A DNA stretch of 64,000 nucleotides, from contig VTFK01000174.1 of assembly GCA_009617715.1 (NCBI GenBank), positions 248,001-312,000 on the forward strand, written 5' to 3'. Each line of letters begins with the position of its first letter. Positions within the stretch are counted from its first letter, which is position 1. The notes beneath the pieces were generated by a model. It saw only the letters and a program-made list of their open reading frames with translations, was not told where the DNA came from and did not search any database. The translations under genes were made by a program, and so were the position numbers. This stretch comes from Plectrocnemia conspersa. Its lineage: Eukaryota > Arthropoda > Insecta > Trichoptera > Polycentropodidae. Below, piece after piece: positions 12,601 through 25,109 of the stretch.

Positions 12601-13149
12601 TTTATAAGATGTTGAGAGACATTTTTTTTTATTTGATGGTAAATAATAATTTTACGAAGCAATGTGGTTATAGCTGATATAATATTATCTTAAGGGAACT
12701 AGACTTTTTCTGATTCAATTTAAAACATTAATTTTAAATTCTATTACTTTCAAAAAACACTGTTTAGTTCTAAAATTTCACTACAAAAAAATAGTAGCTC
12801 AATATTTTTTTCACAAAAAATATATTTTTTATGACATACATATTCTATATTTATTTGTAGAATTATGCGCTAATTTAAAAATTGTTATTTGTCAAAATAT
12901 ATATATTGTCGTCAATGTATTATTTGTTTAATAATATCGTTATTACCAAAACCATGTCTAAAATCAGCGATTGCTTATATACACAATTAAGAAATTGTAA
13001 ATAAATTATATACATATACGAAAAGTCCTGCAAGATTATTTGCTCGGGCTGTTCTATATACATATATACTAATGATTTATTCAAAAGAAAACTAGAGCAA
13101 TAATTTCACAACACGCGGAAAACTCTTAGTGTCAAATACGTGTAAATAG
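12601..13149. other. AT-rich intron, nothing recognised
   Basis: Low-complexity A/T runs only. Confidence 0.5.
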
Positions 13150-13950
13150 GTCTAAACTTTAAACTTATATTCAACATATTGCGAAAAGACTTGCTGCAAT
13201 TGAAATCATAAAACCGATATTTAACATGTATATCTTAATCAAAAAAATATATATTACTACATTAAGAGTTGATTAGAGCAATGCATATGCTTGCTAGGTG
13301 TGGAGTAACGCTAGTAAATATTTTTTCTAAGCTATAAGTCATTTAAAATAGCCATATAAATAATATATAACACATTTTTCTGTACTAACCCTAAAAAACA
13401 TCTAAACTTCCCGATTATAAATCACAAAAAAACTTGCTGCCATTGCGACCACAAAACCGATATTGAACATGTATATCATATACTCAATAACAAAAAATAG
13501 ATTTTAGTACATTAAGAGCTGACTAGAGTAATGCATACGCTTGCTAGGTGTGGAGTAACGCTATTATATATGTTTTTCCAAGCTGCAAGTCATTCAAAAA
13601 AACCATACAAATAATATATAACAAAACTTTCTATACTAATATTAAAAAACATCTGAGCTTGCACCCTAAATTCAATATATCGAAAAAAAAGCTTGCTTTT
13701 AAAAGCTAATTAGAACGGTATTAAAACTAGATTTTTTTTTAATTCAAGGTTTAATTAATTCAAAATAAATCATATATTCTTTACTATACTAACTTAGAAC
13801 AATTTATAGTAGATTCATAATAAAAGCTTACTATATAAACAGATAATATACGCTTGCTAGGCATGGGTAACACTAGTAATTCGTTTTTTTCTTAGCCTTA
13901 AGTCATTCGAAATAAAGTGATAAAAATAATATAAGGCACATCTTTGCAAT
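13150..13950. repeat. Tandem repeat of about 245-260 bp, three diverging units
   Basis: Successive units carry TTGCTGCAATTG / TTGCTGCCATTG / TTGCTTTT at 13191, 13434 and 13693. Each contains ATAAAACCGATATT or a relative, TACATTAAGAG, then GCTTGCTAGGTGTGGAGTAA and an AAGTCATT block followed by AAATAATATA. Spacings are 243 and 259 bp. The third unit is most decayed. A single dispersed unit lies at 27740-27960. Confidence 0.8.
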
Positions 13951-14690
13951 AATTAAACTGCAAGATTGCAATATTTATACAAAAAAAATAATAATACGCT
14001 ACTAGCTTCAGAATCGGTGCCTACGTAAACATGAAAACCAAACTTAAATTTAATTATAGATATAAAATAATCTAGAGCCTAAGAATTTAATTTATTAATT
14101 CGTGTATTTCTTATTATACTTTGCGACTTTTATTTTATCTTTTTAATTAACTCTTGTAAACTAGAAAATAGTTATAACCCAGCAATTTAATTTTAAAGTA
14201 TGATATGTCGCTTAATCTATTCTTAATCTTATGATAAACGTTAACATAAAAAACTGAAATTTTTTACTATAATAAAATGTGACCTTACATTTTTTTTTAC
14301 CAAGAAAAACTAACAATTTTAATTAAGAGCTTAAACGCAGCTGTAAATGAAAATAAAGATAATTATCTACAATGTTAAAAATCATGTAAAAATAATTTTT
14401 AGACAAATACAAATTTTATCGATTTAAGAAAAACGAAACCTTATAGGGAAATAAATAATTTTATACATACAGTACTGAATATATGTAGAAAAATAATAAT
14501 CATCTATTAGCATAAATTATTTTTATTTAAAATCATAAATATACTGTAGGTTTTTTACTTACTTTTAAATTAATTTTTGTATTTTTAAGTATTTTTATAC
14601 TTATAATTAATTGTACCATTATTTTTAATTAAAAAAAAATCGACGTTACATATATTGGGCTACTTTTAAATCCGGCACTGCTGCTGAAAT
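13951..14690. other. AT-rich intron, nothing recognised
   Basis: No open frame, no clear repeat. Confidence 0.5.
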
Positions 14691-15110
14691 ATTATTATTT
14701 AATTTTTCAGTGTTGAATCGGGAGCGATTTCTGTCATATAAGTATGTCGTCTTTTTGGGCGCAAAAATTCCCATTTCGGAAGCATTCTCGGAATGATAAT
14801 TTACGTGGAATTTCCCCATATGTTTCGTGTGATACAGACGTTAGGAGAAAAAAAAAGTGTCGTGAAAAAGTGAGCATTGGAAACGCGACAAAGGTGTCGC
14901 CGCGAGTCGGTTATCGCGTCACGTGTCGGAACTGTTATGGTTTTATGGAAATTCCACAGTCGCGTAACGCGTGCACACGAAAATAAATATATAGTAGCAA
15001 TATGTGTATATTACGTATGCGTGCAGGGCCGCATCGTCGGAGAATGATCGGAAGAACGGCCCGAAACGAGGGGTGTAAGAATAAGTACACTCCAATTTCA
15101 CGGTACATAA
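14691..15110. other. GC-richer island with CACGTG E-box
   Basis: GCGTCACGTGTCGG with CACGTG at 14920-14925. An 80-codon frame (14744-14986, +) rich in Arg/Lys/Cys is unrecognised and probably spurious. Confidence 0.25.
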
Positions 15111-15349
15111 CTGCGGTTTGGTAGGTTATAAAAACTTTAAAAAAATAATTATATAATACAAAGAGTTTTATAATGTATTATTTAATGAATATGGGTATGT
15201 GGTTTTAAGCACACCAGTAGAATATAATGGCAAGATACAGAATCAAATAACGATAGAAATCACTATATAAAAATCAAGTGTTTAAGTCACATTCATGCTA
15301 CATGGATTAATTTTTTTTTTGTTATTTTGATGATCCTTTACGCCACAAA

Positions 15350-15860
15350 AGAAAATTACGTACCGGCAATGTTTTCAAACAGCTTTACACACAGGGCTAG
15401 TCGATATTTCTCCCAACCCGACCCCGATCCGCCCCTGTGCATACGTTAGACGTAGAGAAATATATTTTCTCCCCCGGTCAATAGTGCGCGTACGTGAAAA
15501 ATGGCCTTTTAGCACCCTTCTCCGGACATTCCAACCCCAAAACTATAGTACCACTCGAACGGCACGAGATGTACTGTTCTTATCTCTCTTTTTTCGGCCG
15601 GCGAGAGAAAGAGAAGAGCCGTCGTCGCCGTTCGTCTCTCGAGGCGCCGCGTTGAGAATTTTCGGCGCCACTATTGGAGCCGAACACGCAAACTGGTGTA
15701 AATACAAGGATTGGACATAAAGAAAATGGGTATCCATTGCCACATAATTTATATCCTCCGGGAGAGAGGATGAGCAGGGGCGGTGATGGAAAATCGATGT
15801 TTGGGAGGCGCTGATGATGGGAGAGAAAAATTCGAATCGATATCCAAGACAAGCGAGCAT
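15350..15860. other. GC-richer island, overlapping spurious frames
   Basis: Open in three frames (15484-15720 +, 15543-15860 -, 15580-15852 -). CACAGGG (15395) and CCCCTGTG (15432) form a small inverted pair. Candidate regulatory DNA. Confidence 0.25.
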
Positions 15861-15988
15861 TTATATGGGAGATATTTTATTTAAATAATTAAATTTCTAT
15901 ATACAACTTTTTATCTACATGTCCAAAATTTTACCTAATAAGCATACCAATGATTTAATTGAGCATTTGTAAAATATCGTTAAGAACC

Positions 15989-16010
15989 GATGACGCACAT
16001 ATGCGTCATC
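15989..16010. repeat. Palindrome GATGACGCA-CATA-TGCGTCATC
   Basis: Nine-bp perfect arms around CATA. Related sequence (ATGACGCATATTTGAGTCAT) is found at 44151-44170 and, inverted, at 50500-50520, so this is probably the end of a repeat family. Confidence 0.6.
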
Positions 16011-17600
16011 AAATTTTTTTTCATGCATAATTTATTAAATGTCGCAATAGTATTGCAGATTATAAATAAAAAATATTTAAAAAATCAAATTCAATAGCAT
16101 TTTTTTGGAATCACAACTCAATGGCATTTTCTGGAATTCTCGAGTACGAGTGATTTTTTTTAACATGGTTATAAATAGTACATAAATTATTCAACTCAAA
16201 ACAAGATTGTAAGAATTTTTTGCAATGTTCCATCTATACATACTGCAAATTTTATTTAAAACCTGCAGATTAATTTAATACTGTTCATAAACACTAATGA
16301 TTTTTTTCAGCTGAAGGATAAATGTCAAATAAACGATAGAAGAAGAACCTATATTAAAAAAAGAAACCTGGAGGGTAAAAAAATATAAATTTGATCTAAT
16401 CATAAACCTTAGTATTTATAATAATAATAAGACTAGCCCCTAAAGAAAATAATGCATTTTTAAATTGAAGTACAAAATAAGATGCCTGATTCCAGTATAA
16501 TGCCTTAGAGTTTGTAAATAGTCAATTCTAATAATATTATTAGAATGTAATTTAAAATAGGTTTAATATTTTTTTATATTATTTGGTCAGAGTACCTTTC
16601 ATACTTTGGTACAAAAAAATCGCCTTTTTGTGGAAAATGCTCTGATTGATAGTATTTTAAACTACTAAAATATTTCTAAGAAATGCAAATACAACAATAT
16701 TTGCTTAGCCAACATGAAAAACTAATAATAAATAACATTACAGTTTTTCATTAAATTATTACTCATAAGCTTTTGGATGATGTTGTTGAGGTTCAAAATA
16801 AATCTTATCTGTCGGTAATCTAGTAAATAACTAACTATAATTCAAATGGTCTTTGACTAGCAATATAATTAAAACAAAATATTTTTTGATACTATAATAC
16901 GGGTTTTGTCAACAATATCTCAACCGGCGATTGCCAAATATTTTAAAATTAATTATGAATTAAAATAAAATTATCAATTTAAAAAAACTCGAGAAAACCC
17001 GGAAACCAATATCACGATATATATAATAATAATAATCACGGCAATTCAGTATTTTTTGTAAAATTAAAAAATAAACTTTCTGCATTTAGTATCATATTTT
17101 AGAATTGAGGCATAGATTATGAATTTTAGCATATAACACAAATTGCTCAAAATACATGTCACTAATAAATATCAATTTTTAAAAAAATGTTAAATTTCAT
17201 AAAAAAGTTCAATTTCTTAACACTTGAAAATTCAATCGTATTTTAAGTAAATTGTGAAAAATATGATTTTGTGTCATATCGAAACCTTGCTTTAAAAATA
17301 AATAGACTTCAAGATTTTGTCTTAAAAATTTTTTGGATGAAATATTTTTTTAAAGCTCACTTCAATTTTGAATTCACAAAGTATGGAAAATATTTTTTTC
17401 AAGATGCTAAAATGTAGAATTATTATAAAAATGGATATCAAAAATATTTTAATTCTAAGAACTTTTATCAGAAAACACTTTATTTAAATTTTATACTTGA
17501 ATGAACCGTGAGAAAGTTATCTTTTAATAAAAAAAATAATTTCTATAAGTATTGGATTACTTATTCTTTCATTGATCAATTGGAGAAGTGCGCAAGATCG
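16011..17600. other. AT-rich intron, nothing recognised
   Basis: About 1.6 kb of A/T-dominated sequence without open frames or clear repeats. Confidence 0.5.
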
Positions 17601-18080
17601 CTATTTACAAATTTAAAAAAAAAAAAAGCCATGAAATCGGAGAGTAGCTCTCGAACGCAGCGCCATTAGGCTCCGCCGCGTGACGGGCGACACAAAATAA
17701 CGAAAAAAAAACAATAAAATTTTATTCGGTCGTGAAAAATCGTTCAGCGGTTCGAAACGGCCCGCCCGCCGCATTTTCACGACGCCTGCCGCCATAAAAT
17801 ATACGCGTCGGTGTTTTATGGCCATATCGGATACAGCAGTGGAAAATTCCGTCCGACACCCATCCCTTGGCGTTTCCCACTATTATTTTTTTTTCGTTTC
17901 GCCCTCACGCACCACCCCCCGGGAGTGTAATCTTGTTTATCGCCCCCGCGGACGGAACTTTCGGGACACCCCCGAGCGAGGGAAAACTCGACTATGTCTT
18001 TTCCAGCGAAACACCATCTTGGATTTCCACCGACACGAGCATAATTAATAACTCGGATGCGATAAATTTTCGCTCAATAG
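17600..18080. other. CpG-rich unique island
   Basis: Poly-A (17617-17629), then a GC-richer stretch with GCCATAAAATATACGCG and TATGGCCATATCGG. Frames on both strands are unrecognised. Confidence 0.25.
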
Positions 18081-18189
18081 GAGGGGTTGAATATATGTAC
18101 AAGGTTTATTCTTACTTTCTACTACTAAGTCGTCATGAATTTATTTATTTCATACTTATTTACTAAATTGTATATCTTAGTATTATTGA

Positions 18190-18770
18190 CAACAGGCGAA
18201 GCTAGGTTTTGAATACAGTAAGAAAGGTTAGACTGTAAAACATAGTGTAATATTTCTGCACTTAAGTTATAGAGTAAAATGCGAGATACGACGTCTATCT
18301 ATAATTCTTCTACTTATTTCCCTCTAAGAGTTAAATTGGCTTATTTTTATTTTAGACTACACTTAATGAAAGTTTTAAAAAATTTTACAGGTTGGGTTTG
18401 ATTAATTTGTGTTTGAACAGCAAATAAACGTTTCCTAACCGTCAAATTGAGTTTCATTGACATTTTAGAACAGCATATAATTTCGCCAGCGTTTTTCTAA
18501 TCTGCTAAATTAATTTTTTACTAGTAGAAATATATATTTACCGGGGAAAATGTATTTTGAATTCACTAGTGAAAATATAACTTCACCGAAAAATATACAT
18601 TCACTACTGTAACATTGATATTTTTCTACATATAAAAATAATTTTATTCGCATCTGCCAGATAAATTATATTTTCACTGGTCAAAATATATATCTACCGG
18701 TGAAAATAAATTCCGTTATGATTTCACTGAAATGAGAAATTTTTAAAAATATTTTCGGATTACATTCGAG
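18190..18770 (+). repeat. ACTAGTGAAAAT-family MITE-like repeat, copy 2
   Basis: Same order of segments as copy 1: GCGAGATACGACGTCTATCT, GTGTTTGAACAGCAAATAAA, AGAACAGCATATAATTTCG, TTCACTAGTGAAAATATAAC, and TTTTCACTGGTCAAAATATA. No coding potential. Confidence 0.7.
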
Positions 18771-18954
18771 ACTGTTTTTATAGATTTTCTTCAAGAAATA
18801 ACACACATTTCTGGTTAAGAATCAAGGACATCATTTCAGCTTTTCATGGAGGCAAAGTTGACTAGTCAAATACCGTTTTTTTAATATTTCGATTTTATTA
18901 AAATGTATATTATTTCAATAAATGACATGATTTTTTCGTCAAAATTTAAGTAGG

Positions 18955-18990
18955 GGGAAGAAGGGCAAATGCCCATTTGCCTCCCCCCAA
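18955..18990. repeat. G/C-run hairpin, GGCAAATG-CC-CATTTGCC
   Basis: An inverted repeat at 18964-18981 flanked by GGGGGAAGAAG and CTCCCCCC. Other short G-run sites with a similar CAAA neighbour are at 33154-33180 and 60663-60690. Confidence 0.5.
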
Positions 18991-19019
18991 ATGATGTCTC
19001 TTAAAATCCATCGTAGAAA

Positions 19020-19400
19020 TAGCGTGTTGTGTGATTCATATCTATCTGTTTTAAAGAGGAAAAACTCCGGATTCTGATTTGCAAGTATAGTATTCGAGGA
19101 CCGAGTTTCTTAAGGAATTCGTTCGGATTCCTATGCGCTGTCTCAGACACTTGGCTTAATGGTTTCTCGACGGGAAGATAGGGCGACGTTGCGGAACGTG
19201 TGGGGGTCGCATTATGCGCGTCTCGCGTGAAAAGGCGTCATAAACAACACTCAAACTTTGGCTCGGGACGCTTCCTAAGATCACATTTTCGGGCCGAACT
19301 AACGGCGAAGTTGGTGAAAAATATACAAAATAAAAAATAAAACGAAACGCTAAACTGTCTGTGCTTTTGGCACAGCGCCTAAGTTGAAATGGACAATGTG
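19020..19400. other. GC-richer island
   Basis: Contains CCGAGTTTCTTAAGGAATTC and CCGAACTAACGGCG. Overlapping frames through 19756 look spurious. Confidence 0.25.
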
Positions 19401-20424
19401 GAATATTTAGTATTTTTATAAAATTTATAGAAAGTACAATAGAGCCATTCACCTATTATTTTTTGCTTCAGTTTACGATCGAAATATATTTTCCGAAGCA
19501 ACAAACAACCCTTTTTTATGTTACAATATGTGTTTTTCGCAGTGTTGAAAGGCAATTTGCAAAACAAGCGCCCAAATCGCCATTTATTATGGCAAAGTTC
19601 ATTTCGCTCTCCAAAGAGGAAAATAAAAATAAAAGTGTTTCGCTTCACAAAGATACAAAAAATACACTCATCTGAAAGGGAGAAGCGGAGAGAAGTAACA
19701 CACAAAAAAACATTCTCGGTTCTTTTGTAACTATGTACATAGCAAATTGAGTACATTTGTTGCGGGGAAACATTTACTCCACCTATTGAGCGAAATTTAT
19801 CTCATTTGAGTAATTAGTTTATATATTTTTAAACTAAATAACAAATTATTAAGACTTTAATTCTGCAATAAATTAAAATGCATCAGCTAATTTAATTGTA
19901 GTAAGTGCAAAAGTAAATTTTCGTTTCGTTTCGATTCATTTTTAATAAATTAGATAGCTATTTTTTATTGATTAGATTAATACCAATATGTTAAGCTATT
20001 TTCAGTTTGGTTATAAAAAATGATTCTGAAACAAATATCAACTAGTAAACTTTAAAAAAGTATACCTATTGTATATATAAACACGATTTAATGGTAAAGA
20101 TAAACTGAAAACCAAGAGGAAAAATAATGAGATGCGATATATACATATTATATATAATCATTGCTAGGTAATATAAATAAAATTTATTTATTTTACAACA
20201 GCTGGAATATAATTGTTTTTTATTGTATTATATAGTATTTAAATTTTATAAATAATAGCAATAAAAGTATTCGAGTTGATTTATGAATGTATAACTAGCC
20301 GTCACAGTGGCGTCTTTTATAACCCACAATAAAAACTGTGACGATCCAATAGATCGACTGATTCATATATGCAACTAAATATTTTTTCTTCCCAAATAAT
20401 ACAATTATTTACTATAAATATTTT
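19401..20424. other. AT-rich intron with one short repeat
   Basis: The minus frame 19379-19756 (125 codons) is Phe/Cys/Lys-rich, overlaps plus frames and has no recognisable domain. 20294-20345 is a repeat related to 37985-38045. Confidence 0.4.
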
Positions 20425-20520
20425 GCTGCGATATGACAGGCGTTAATTCAATGCGTTATAACCAGATCAACACAATCAATAACCACTAAATAAATAGTGA
20501 GATATTAAACTAAAATGAAT
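20425..20520 (-). repeat. SINE family 2 tail fragment
   Basis: GACAGGCGTTAATTCAATGC matches the tail of the copy 500 bp away, followed by a shared AACCACTAAATAAATAGTGA-like body. Confidence 0.4.
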
Positions 20521-20677
20521 GTCAAAAGAGTGGTTCTTTTGAAAGGTAGCAAAGGTCAAACTATCTCATAGAAATATAATACGTATATATAGAATAAAAT
20601 TCAACTTATTTTTATATAGATGTATAAAAAATAATATGCCAATCAATAATACATGAGTCGCTTATTACAAGCATATT

Positions 20678-20727
20678 TCTACTGTTAAGTGAGATAGACA
20701 TCAATATCTATCTCACTTAACAGTAGA
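20678..20727. repeat. Perfect 21-bp inverted repeat with 8-nt loop
   Basis: Arm TCTACTGTTAAGTGAGATAG (plus one A) at 20678-20698 is matched exactly by its complement at 20707-20727; the loop is CATCAATA. Oligo-T follows. It is too short for a normal animal pre-miRNA. It may be a transposon end or a cruciform site. Confidence 0.85.
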
Positions 20728-20954
20728 TTTTTGTTAAGGTGTTTCCAAAGCGGTTAGTTGAGAAAGTATAAATAGCTTTTGCCATCATAGAAATTCTATT
20801 TAAACAATATAGCAGTCGTTTTAATAATGTGTTACAATGGGGCAAAACAAACCATGTAGTGAAACACCATTAACATCTATGTTAATAATTATATGCTATT
20901 ATTATTATTTACAATTAATTTATATCACTATGAACGATATATTTTTTTAATATT

Positions 20955-21270
20955 TCGATGGAACTTGCCAGGCGTAAGCCAAATGCGTTACAGTGGAGTA
21001 AATTTGTAATAACTGTGTGAGTAAATTAAATCAATAATGAATAATAAACCCCTACAACTGAATATTAAAACCACTAGAATTTTCAGTCTGAAAATCAGTG
21101 ACATCTATATAATTAATTATAAATTATTATGTCTATTACAATTTATAATGAAACCGATATTTAAAAATTATGCATTTTTATAAATAAAAAATCGAGTCTG
21201 CTGCCGTGGCTTGAACCCGCGGCCTCAGGGTAAATAGTCTGAGACGTTACAGACTGCACTATTTTGACCC
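20955..21270 (-). mobile_element. tRNA-derived SINE, family 2 (fullest copy)
   Basis: Tail GCCAGGCGTAAGCCAAATGC, body AGTCTGAAAATCAGTGACAT, head GGCTTGAACCCGCGGCCTCA (B-box complement), then AGTCTGAGACGTTACAGACT as the A-box side. About 315 bp, minus orientation. Confidence 0.75.
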
Positions 21271-21779
21271 TTTGAACTGTTCAATTATGTTGTTTTTCTT
21301 TAAATCAAAGGAACCGGTGACTATCTTTCCTAACAATGCGTTGTTATGAAATAGTTTATCTAAAATTTAGCAAATTTTTCAAAGTGTAAAAATATGATAT
21401 TTAAAAAAATATATGACAATCAATAACATGTGTTTCATTTAATATGGGCATATTGTGTTTTTAATCTCATTAAATAAATTAGCGTTAATAATTTAATTAA
21501 ATTTATGGCCATGGTTCAGAAAGTATATGTAAGTAGAATTAAACAGTGAAAGATCGACCGCCGTACATGTACGGCGATACTCCTCAAAGGGTTAAACGCG
21601 ATATTCTATTGTGCTCGTTGCAAAATAAAAATATAATATATCATCATTTAATATAAAAAATATTATTTTACGAGCAAAAAATACAATACAGCGACTTCAG
21701 AACGTTTTTCATGGATCTGGTTGTTTATTATAATAAATATAGAAAAATAGATGCTCATTTATTGCTACTACTTATTTTA
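21271..21779. other. AT-rich intron, nothing recognised
   Basis: No feature. Confidence 0.5.
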
Positions 21780-22850
21780 GCATATAGCCAACCGCGCACA
21801 CACACGAAGTGTAATTTCCTCGCTTCGATTTGCATATGTAAAAACTGGAATGGAGCTTATCGGTGTCCTTATCGCGAATAACGTGTTAATGCGAGCGTTT
21901 GCCTTCGACTTTTTAGATGTTTCCACGGGTCGGGATTGTGGCGATAAGGGCTATAATGTGACCGACCGTATAAACACTGAGTTTTAATGCAGTGATGAAA
22001 ATTCACAAGTAATACCAGAAGTCGGCGGCGTCTTCTCATCTCTTCTCTTCGACCATCTTCACCTTTTTTTTATTTTTTTGTTTTTTTTTTATTTTACGTG
22101 GATGCGTCCAAACGTGTACGTAATGCAAAAAGTTAAACCATTATCCGGTCCTAGTTTATATACGACCGCTTTCTAGAATTCCAGAATTGGCATTTTAGCG
22201 TCTGCACGGAAGCGCCTCTTTTTTAATATATAAAGTTTTAACAACCAAATAAAAATGTTAATCAACTATTTCTAGTACTTTTGAAGCCAAGTCTATAGTA
22301 ATCTCAAAAGTAAAAGATCACACCCATTTATCACATTGAATAATTTAAATATAGGCGTTTAATTAAAAATATTTTGATTATATTCCTTTTCATTAATTTA
22401 TCCGAGTCAGTGGGTAATATAATTTTAATTTAGCACTCGATTACAGTCGAACCGTATAAGAGTTACACGTCCCGGCGACGCCGAGGGATAATGAACACGT
22501 CCGCTGTGATACGTCGGCGTTTTACGATTATGACGGTTTCTAATTAAAGAAATACTGGTAAACGACGTTTTATTTAAGTTTTAAACACGTTTTTGCGCCT
22601 TGAGCTTTTTCGAATTATCCTTCGATTTTATTACGCACACTGCATATATCACTCGCGCATACAAAAAATAAAATTAATCATATATATCGGGCGCCTACTG
22701 TACGACCATTTAAAAAGCATACATCATAGTAGCCGTTGTTTGTACAAGAAAATTGTTTAGTGAAAGGCTATCGTTTCAAATCGACCTCAAAATCGTTTTG
22801 TAACGCGGCTATCAAATCCAATTATACGCGTATAAAAAGAAACCATAATA
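21780..22850. other. Two GC-richer islands, candidate regulatory
   Basis: 21780-22220 has CTTATCGGTG (GATA core) and a poly-T tract at 22063-22095. 22430-22850 has GTCCCGGCGACGCCGAGGG, ACGTCGGCG and several CpGs. No frames of note. Confidence 0.3.
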
Positions 22851-23329
22851 ACCGAAGCTGTAATTTAATTTTATCTGTGTACATACGATCATAGTAATTA
22901 TTATGTTCTAATGTAGAATATAAAAAATGTATAGTCGTTATTATAAATTATGGCTGCCTTTCTATATACCAAAATATCCATTGAGAATTTTTCTCCTGTT
23001 GAATTATTATATTTTGGTGTTGCGTATATATAATTATATTTTGAATGCAGAATCCTTCGAAAATTACCAGTAAAAAAAAATACAACTACAACTGGTATTG
23101 CATTACAAAAAACTAATATTTTATAATTGTACCTGATATTAACTAAATTATAAATATATTGCTGTTTGTCAAAAGCACAAGCTATGTAAATTAAATATAG
23201 CAATTTATATAAATACAATATTTTTACCATCTCGGTATTTTTATATAATCAAGTTAAACGGTTTTTAAGGAACTTTAAGTATGAGATTTATACACATGGT
23301 TTAATTTAACAATACATTTCGTTGAAAAG
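22851..23329. other. AT-rich intron
   Basis: The minus frame 22901-23230 (109 codons, Tyr/Ile/Lys-rich) is compositional. Nothing recognised. Confidence 0.45.
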
Positions 23330-23700
23330 TCCTATGATTCGTTGTAAATATCGCGAGGCAAGATTAGAATCTGGCGGCCGGTGGGGGTTAAGTCAACCCC
23401 CTTCTTCCATCACGGTCGTGTGAGGGTTTAACCGCCACAAATCACGCTCACCCCCCAGCTTATAAGCGAATCAACACCGTTGGCGTAAACTCGTTCATTT
23501 AACGTCCAAAACTTTTAACACTCCGCCGCCCAGGCGAACTTATTGTTGTTGCTAGTTTGGCTCGAGAAAAATGCTCCACTGACTCACTGGCTCGGCGTTG
23601 GACGGAGTGAGAGAGAAGTGTAATTTATTTCGAAAGGGAGAACACGCAACTGGGCAGTTAAAACTTACCCGCCGATGCCTTTTTGAGTTTAATTAATAAA
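23330..23700. other. GC-richer unique island
   Basis: Contains GGCGGCCGGTGGGGGTTAAG, CCGCCCAGGCGAAC and TTTGAGTTTAATTAATAA. No frame. Candidate regulatory. Confidence 0.3.
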
Positions 23701-24769
23701 AACTAAAACATATGGCAAACAAGTAAATTATGCCATTTAATATATTTCTAAGAACTCTGAGGTAAATATCTCAATAAATAATTCCGTTTTTGGGTTAAGG
23801 TAAATTTTAAAATTTAATTAAATACGGTTAAAATTGATACAAATCAAACAATTTTTTTCGCTACAAAACCGTACTATATAGAGTTTCTCTATAAATTTAA
23901 TTTTAATTAGTTTTTAACCTCATAATGAAAAAAAAATCCACGAGCTCAGGTGATGTATATTCAGTGTACATGTAAAATTATTGATTTAAAATTAGGAAAA
24001 AACAAATATTATTATGTTGTAATTTCAACTTTGACTGTTACAGTCAAAGAAGAAATTCAATAAGTCGCATTATGCAAACATTACTCCAGTGTGAAGCAAA
24101 ACACTAATTTTACTGTATTATTTATTTGATAACCAATTTTTTGACAAAATATCTATTAATTATTCAAAAAAAATGTATTTATCTGATTCCATTTATAAAT
24201 AAGAGATATTTATACAAGACATGTACACTCGATGTACATCACAGTAAAGAAAAGGTAAGGCGTGTTTAATAGCAATATTATCAATAAGTTTGATTAAAAA
24301 TTATATTTATTGTGTTTCAATTTATTTGGCTATACACTTAAATAAATTCAATGAAAAATCTAAAACCATGTATATGAAATTTTTTTAACTATTTGGAATT
24401 TTAATCATATTTTTTAATAAATATATTTTGGTTAATCTTAATTAATTTACCAATTTCACATTTTTAATATTAATATTATTAAATATATAAATCAATCATA
24501 ATTTTAAACACAAAAGCCTAAAATTATTTAAATATATAATATGTAGAATTGTCAATTTTTATTAATTTTTATTTAAAAAATAATATAGGAATTAATTAAA
24601 TTGAACGTTTAAAAAATTAATTTTGAAAAAATCTAAGATATAAATATACAGAAAAAAACTAGCAAAATATTTTAAAACTGAGTTCATTTTTATATATATA
24701 CATTTAAATATGTTATCTTTGTTGTATAATTCTTGCTCAATATAATAAAAATCATATAATTTTTTATTT
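23701..24769. other. AT-rich intron, nothing recognised
   Basis: About 1 kb of low-complexity AT sequence. Two TGTACA-rich spots (23955, 24220), GATGTA-TTCAGTGTACATG and GACATGTACACTCGATGTAC, are weakly similar. Confidence 0.45.
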
Positions 24770-25010
24770 AAAGTCAGAAGAATATAGTCTGTAAAATCTG
24801 GACTAATAATCTAGAGGTCACGGGTTCGAGCCACGGCAGCAGAATATTTTTTTTTTTATAAAAATGCGCCATTATTGCTTTTATATTATAATAGCCTATT
24901 AAATAATATTTTTTTTAAATATCACTGATTCCCAGACTGAAAAGTCTAATTGAATTACCTAGTTGCTACAGATTTACCCAGTCGGAATGCATTGAGGTAT
25001 CGCCTGTCAT
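24770..25010 (+). mobile_element. tRNA-derived SINE, family 2 (copy d)
   Basis: Plus orientation: AGTCTGTAAAATCTGGACTA (A-box side), GGTCACGGGTTCGAGCCACG (B box GGTTCGAGCC), CACTGATTCCCAGACTGAAA, and the tail GGAATGCATTGAGGTATCGC. It is the mirror of the copy at 20955-21270. Confidence 0.75.
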
Positions 25011-25109
25011 GTACCAATATACATATTTTATTTTCAATATAGGATTAATCATAAAGTTCTTTGAATCATAATTTATTCTCATTTTTAATGGTAATAGATT
25101 TATTTTAAC

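Noticed and set aside
19379..19756. 125-codon minus-strand frame
   Set aside because: Composition (Phe, Lys, Cys, Ile) follows base content; plus-strand frames overlap it and no motif is visible.
20678..20727. Candidate microRNA precursor
   Set aside because: A 21-bp stem with 8-nt loop is shorter than animal pre-miRNAs, and flanks do not extend the pairing.
24770..24845. Possible tRNA gene with GGGTTCGAGCC
   Set aside because: Same reason; the following body recurs at 20955-21270 in reverse.
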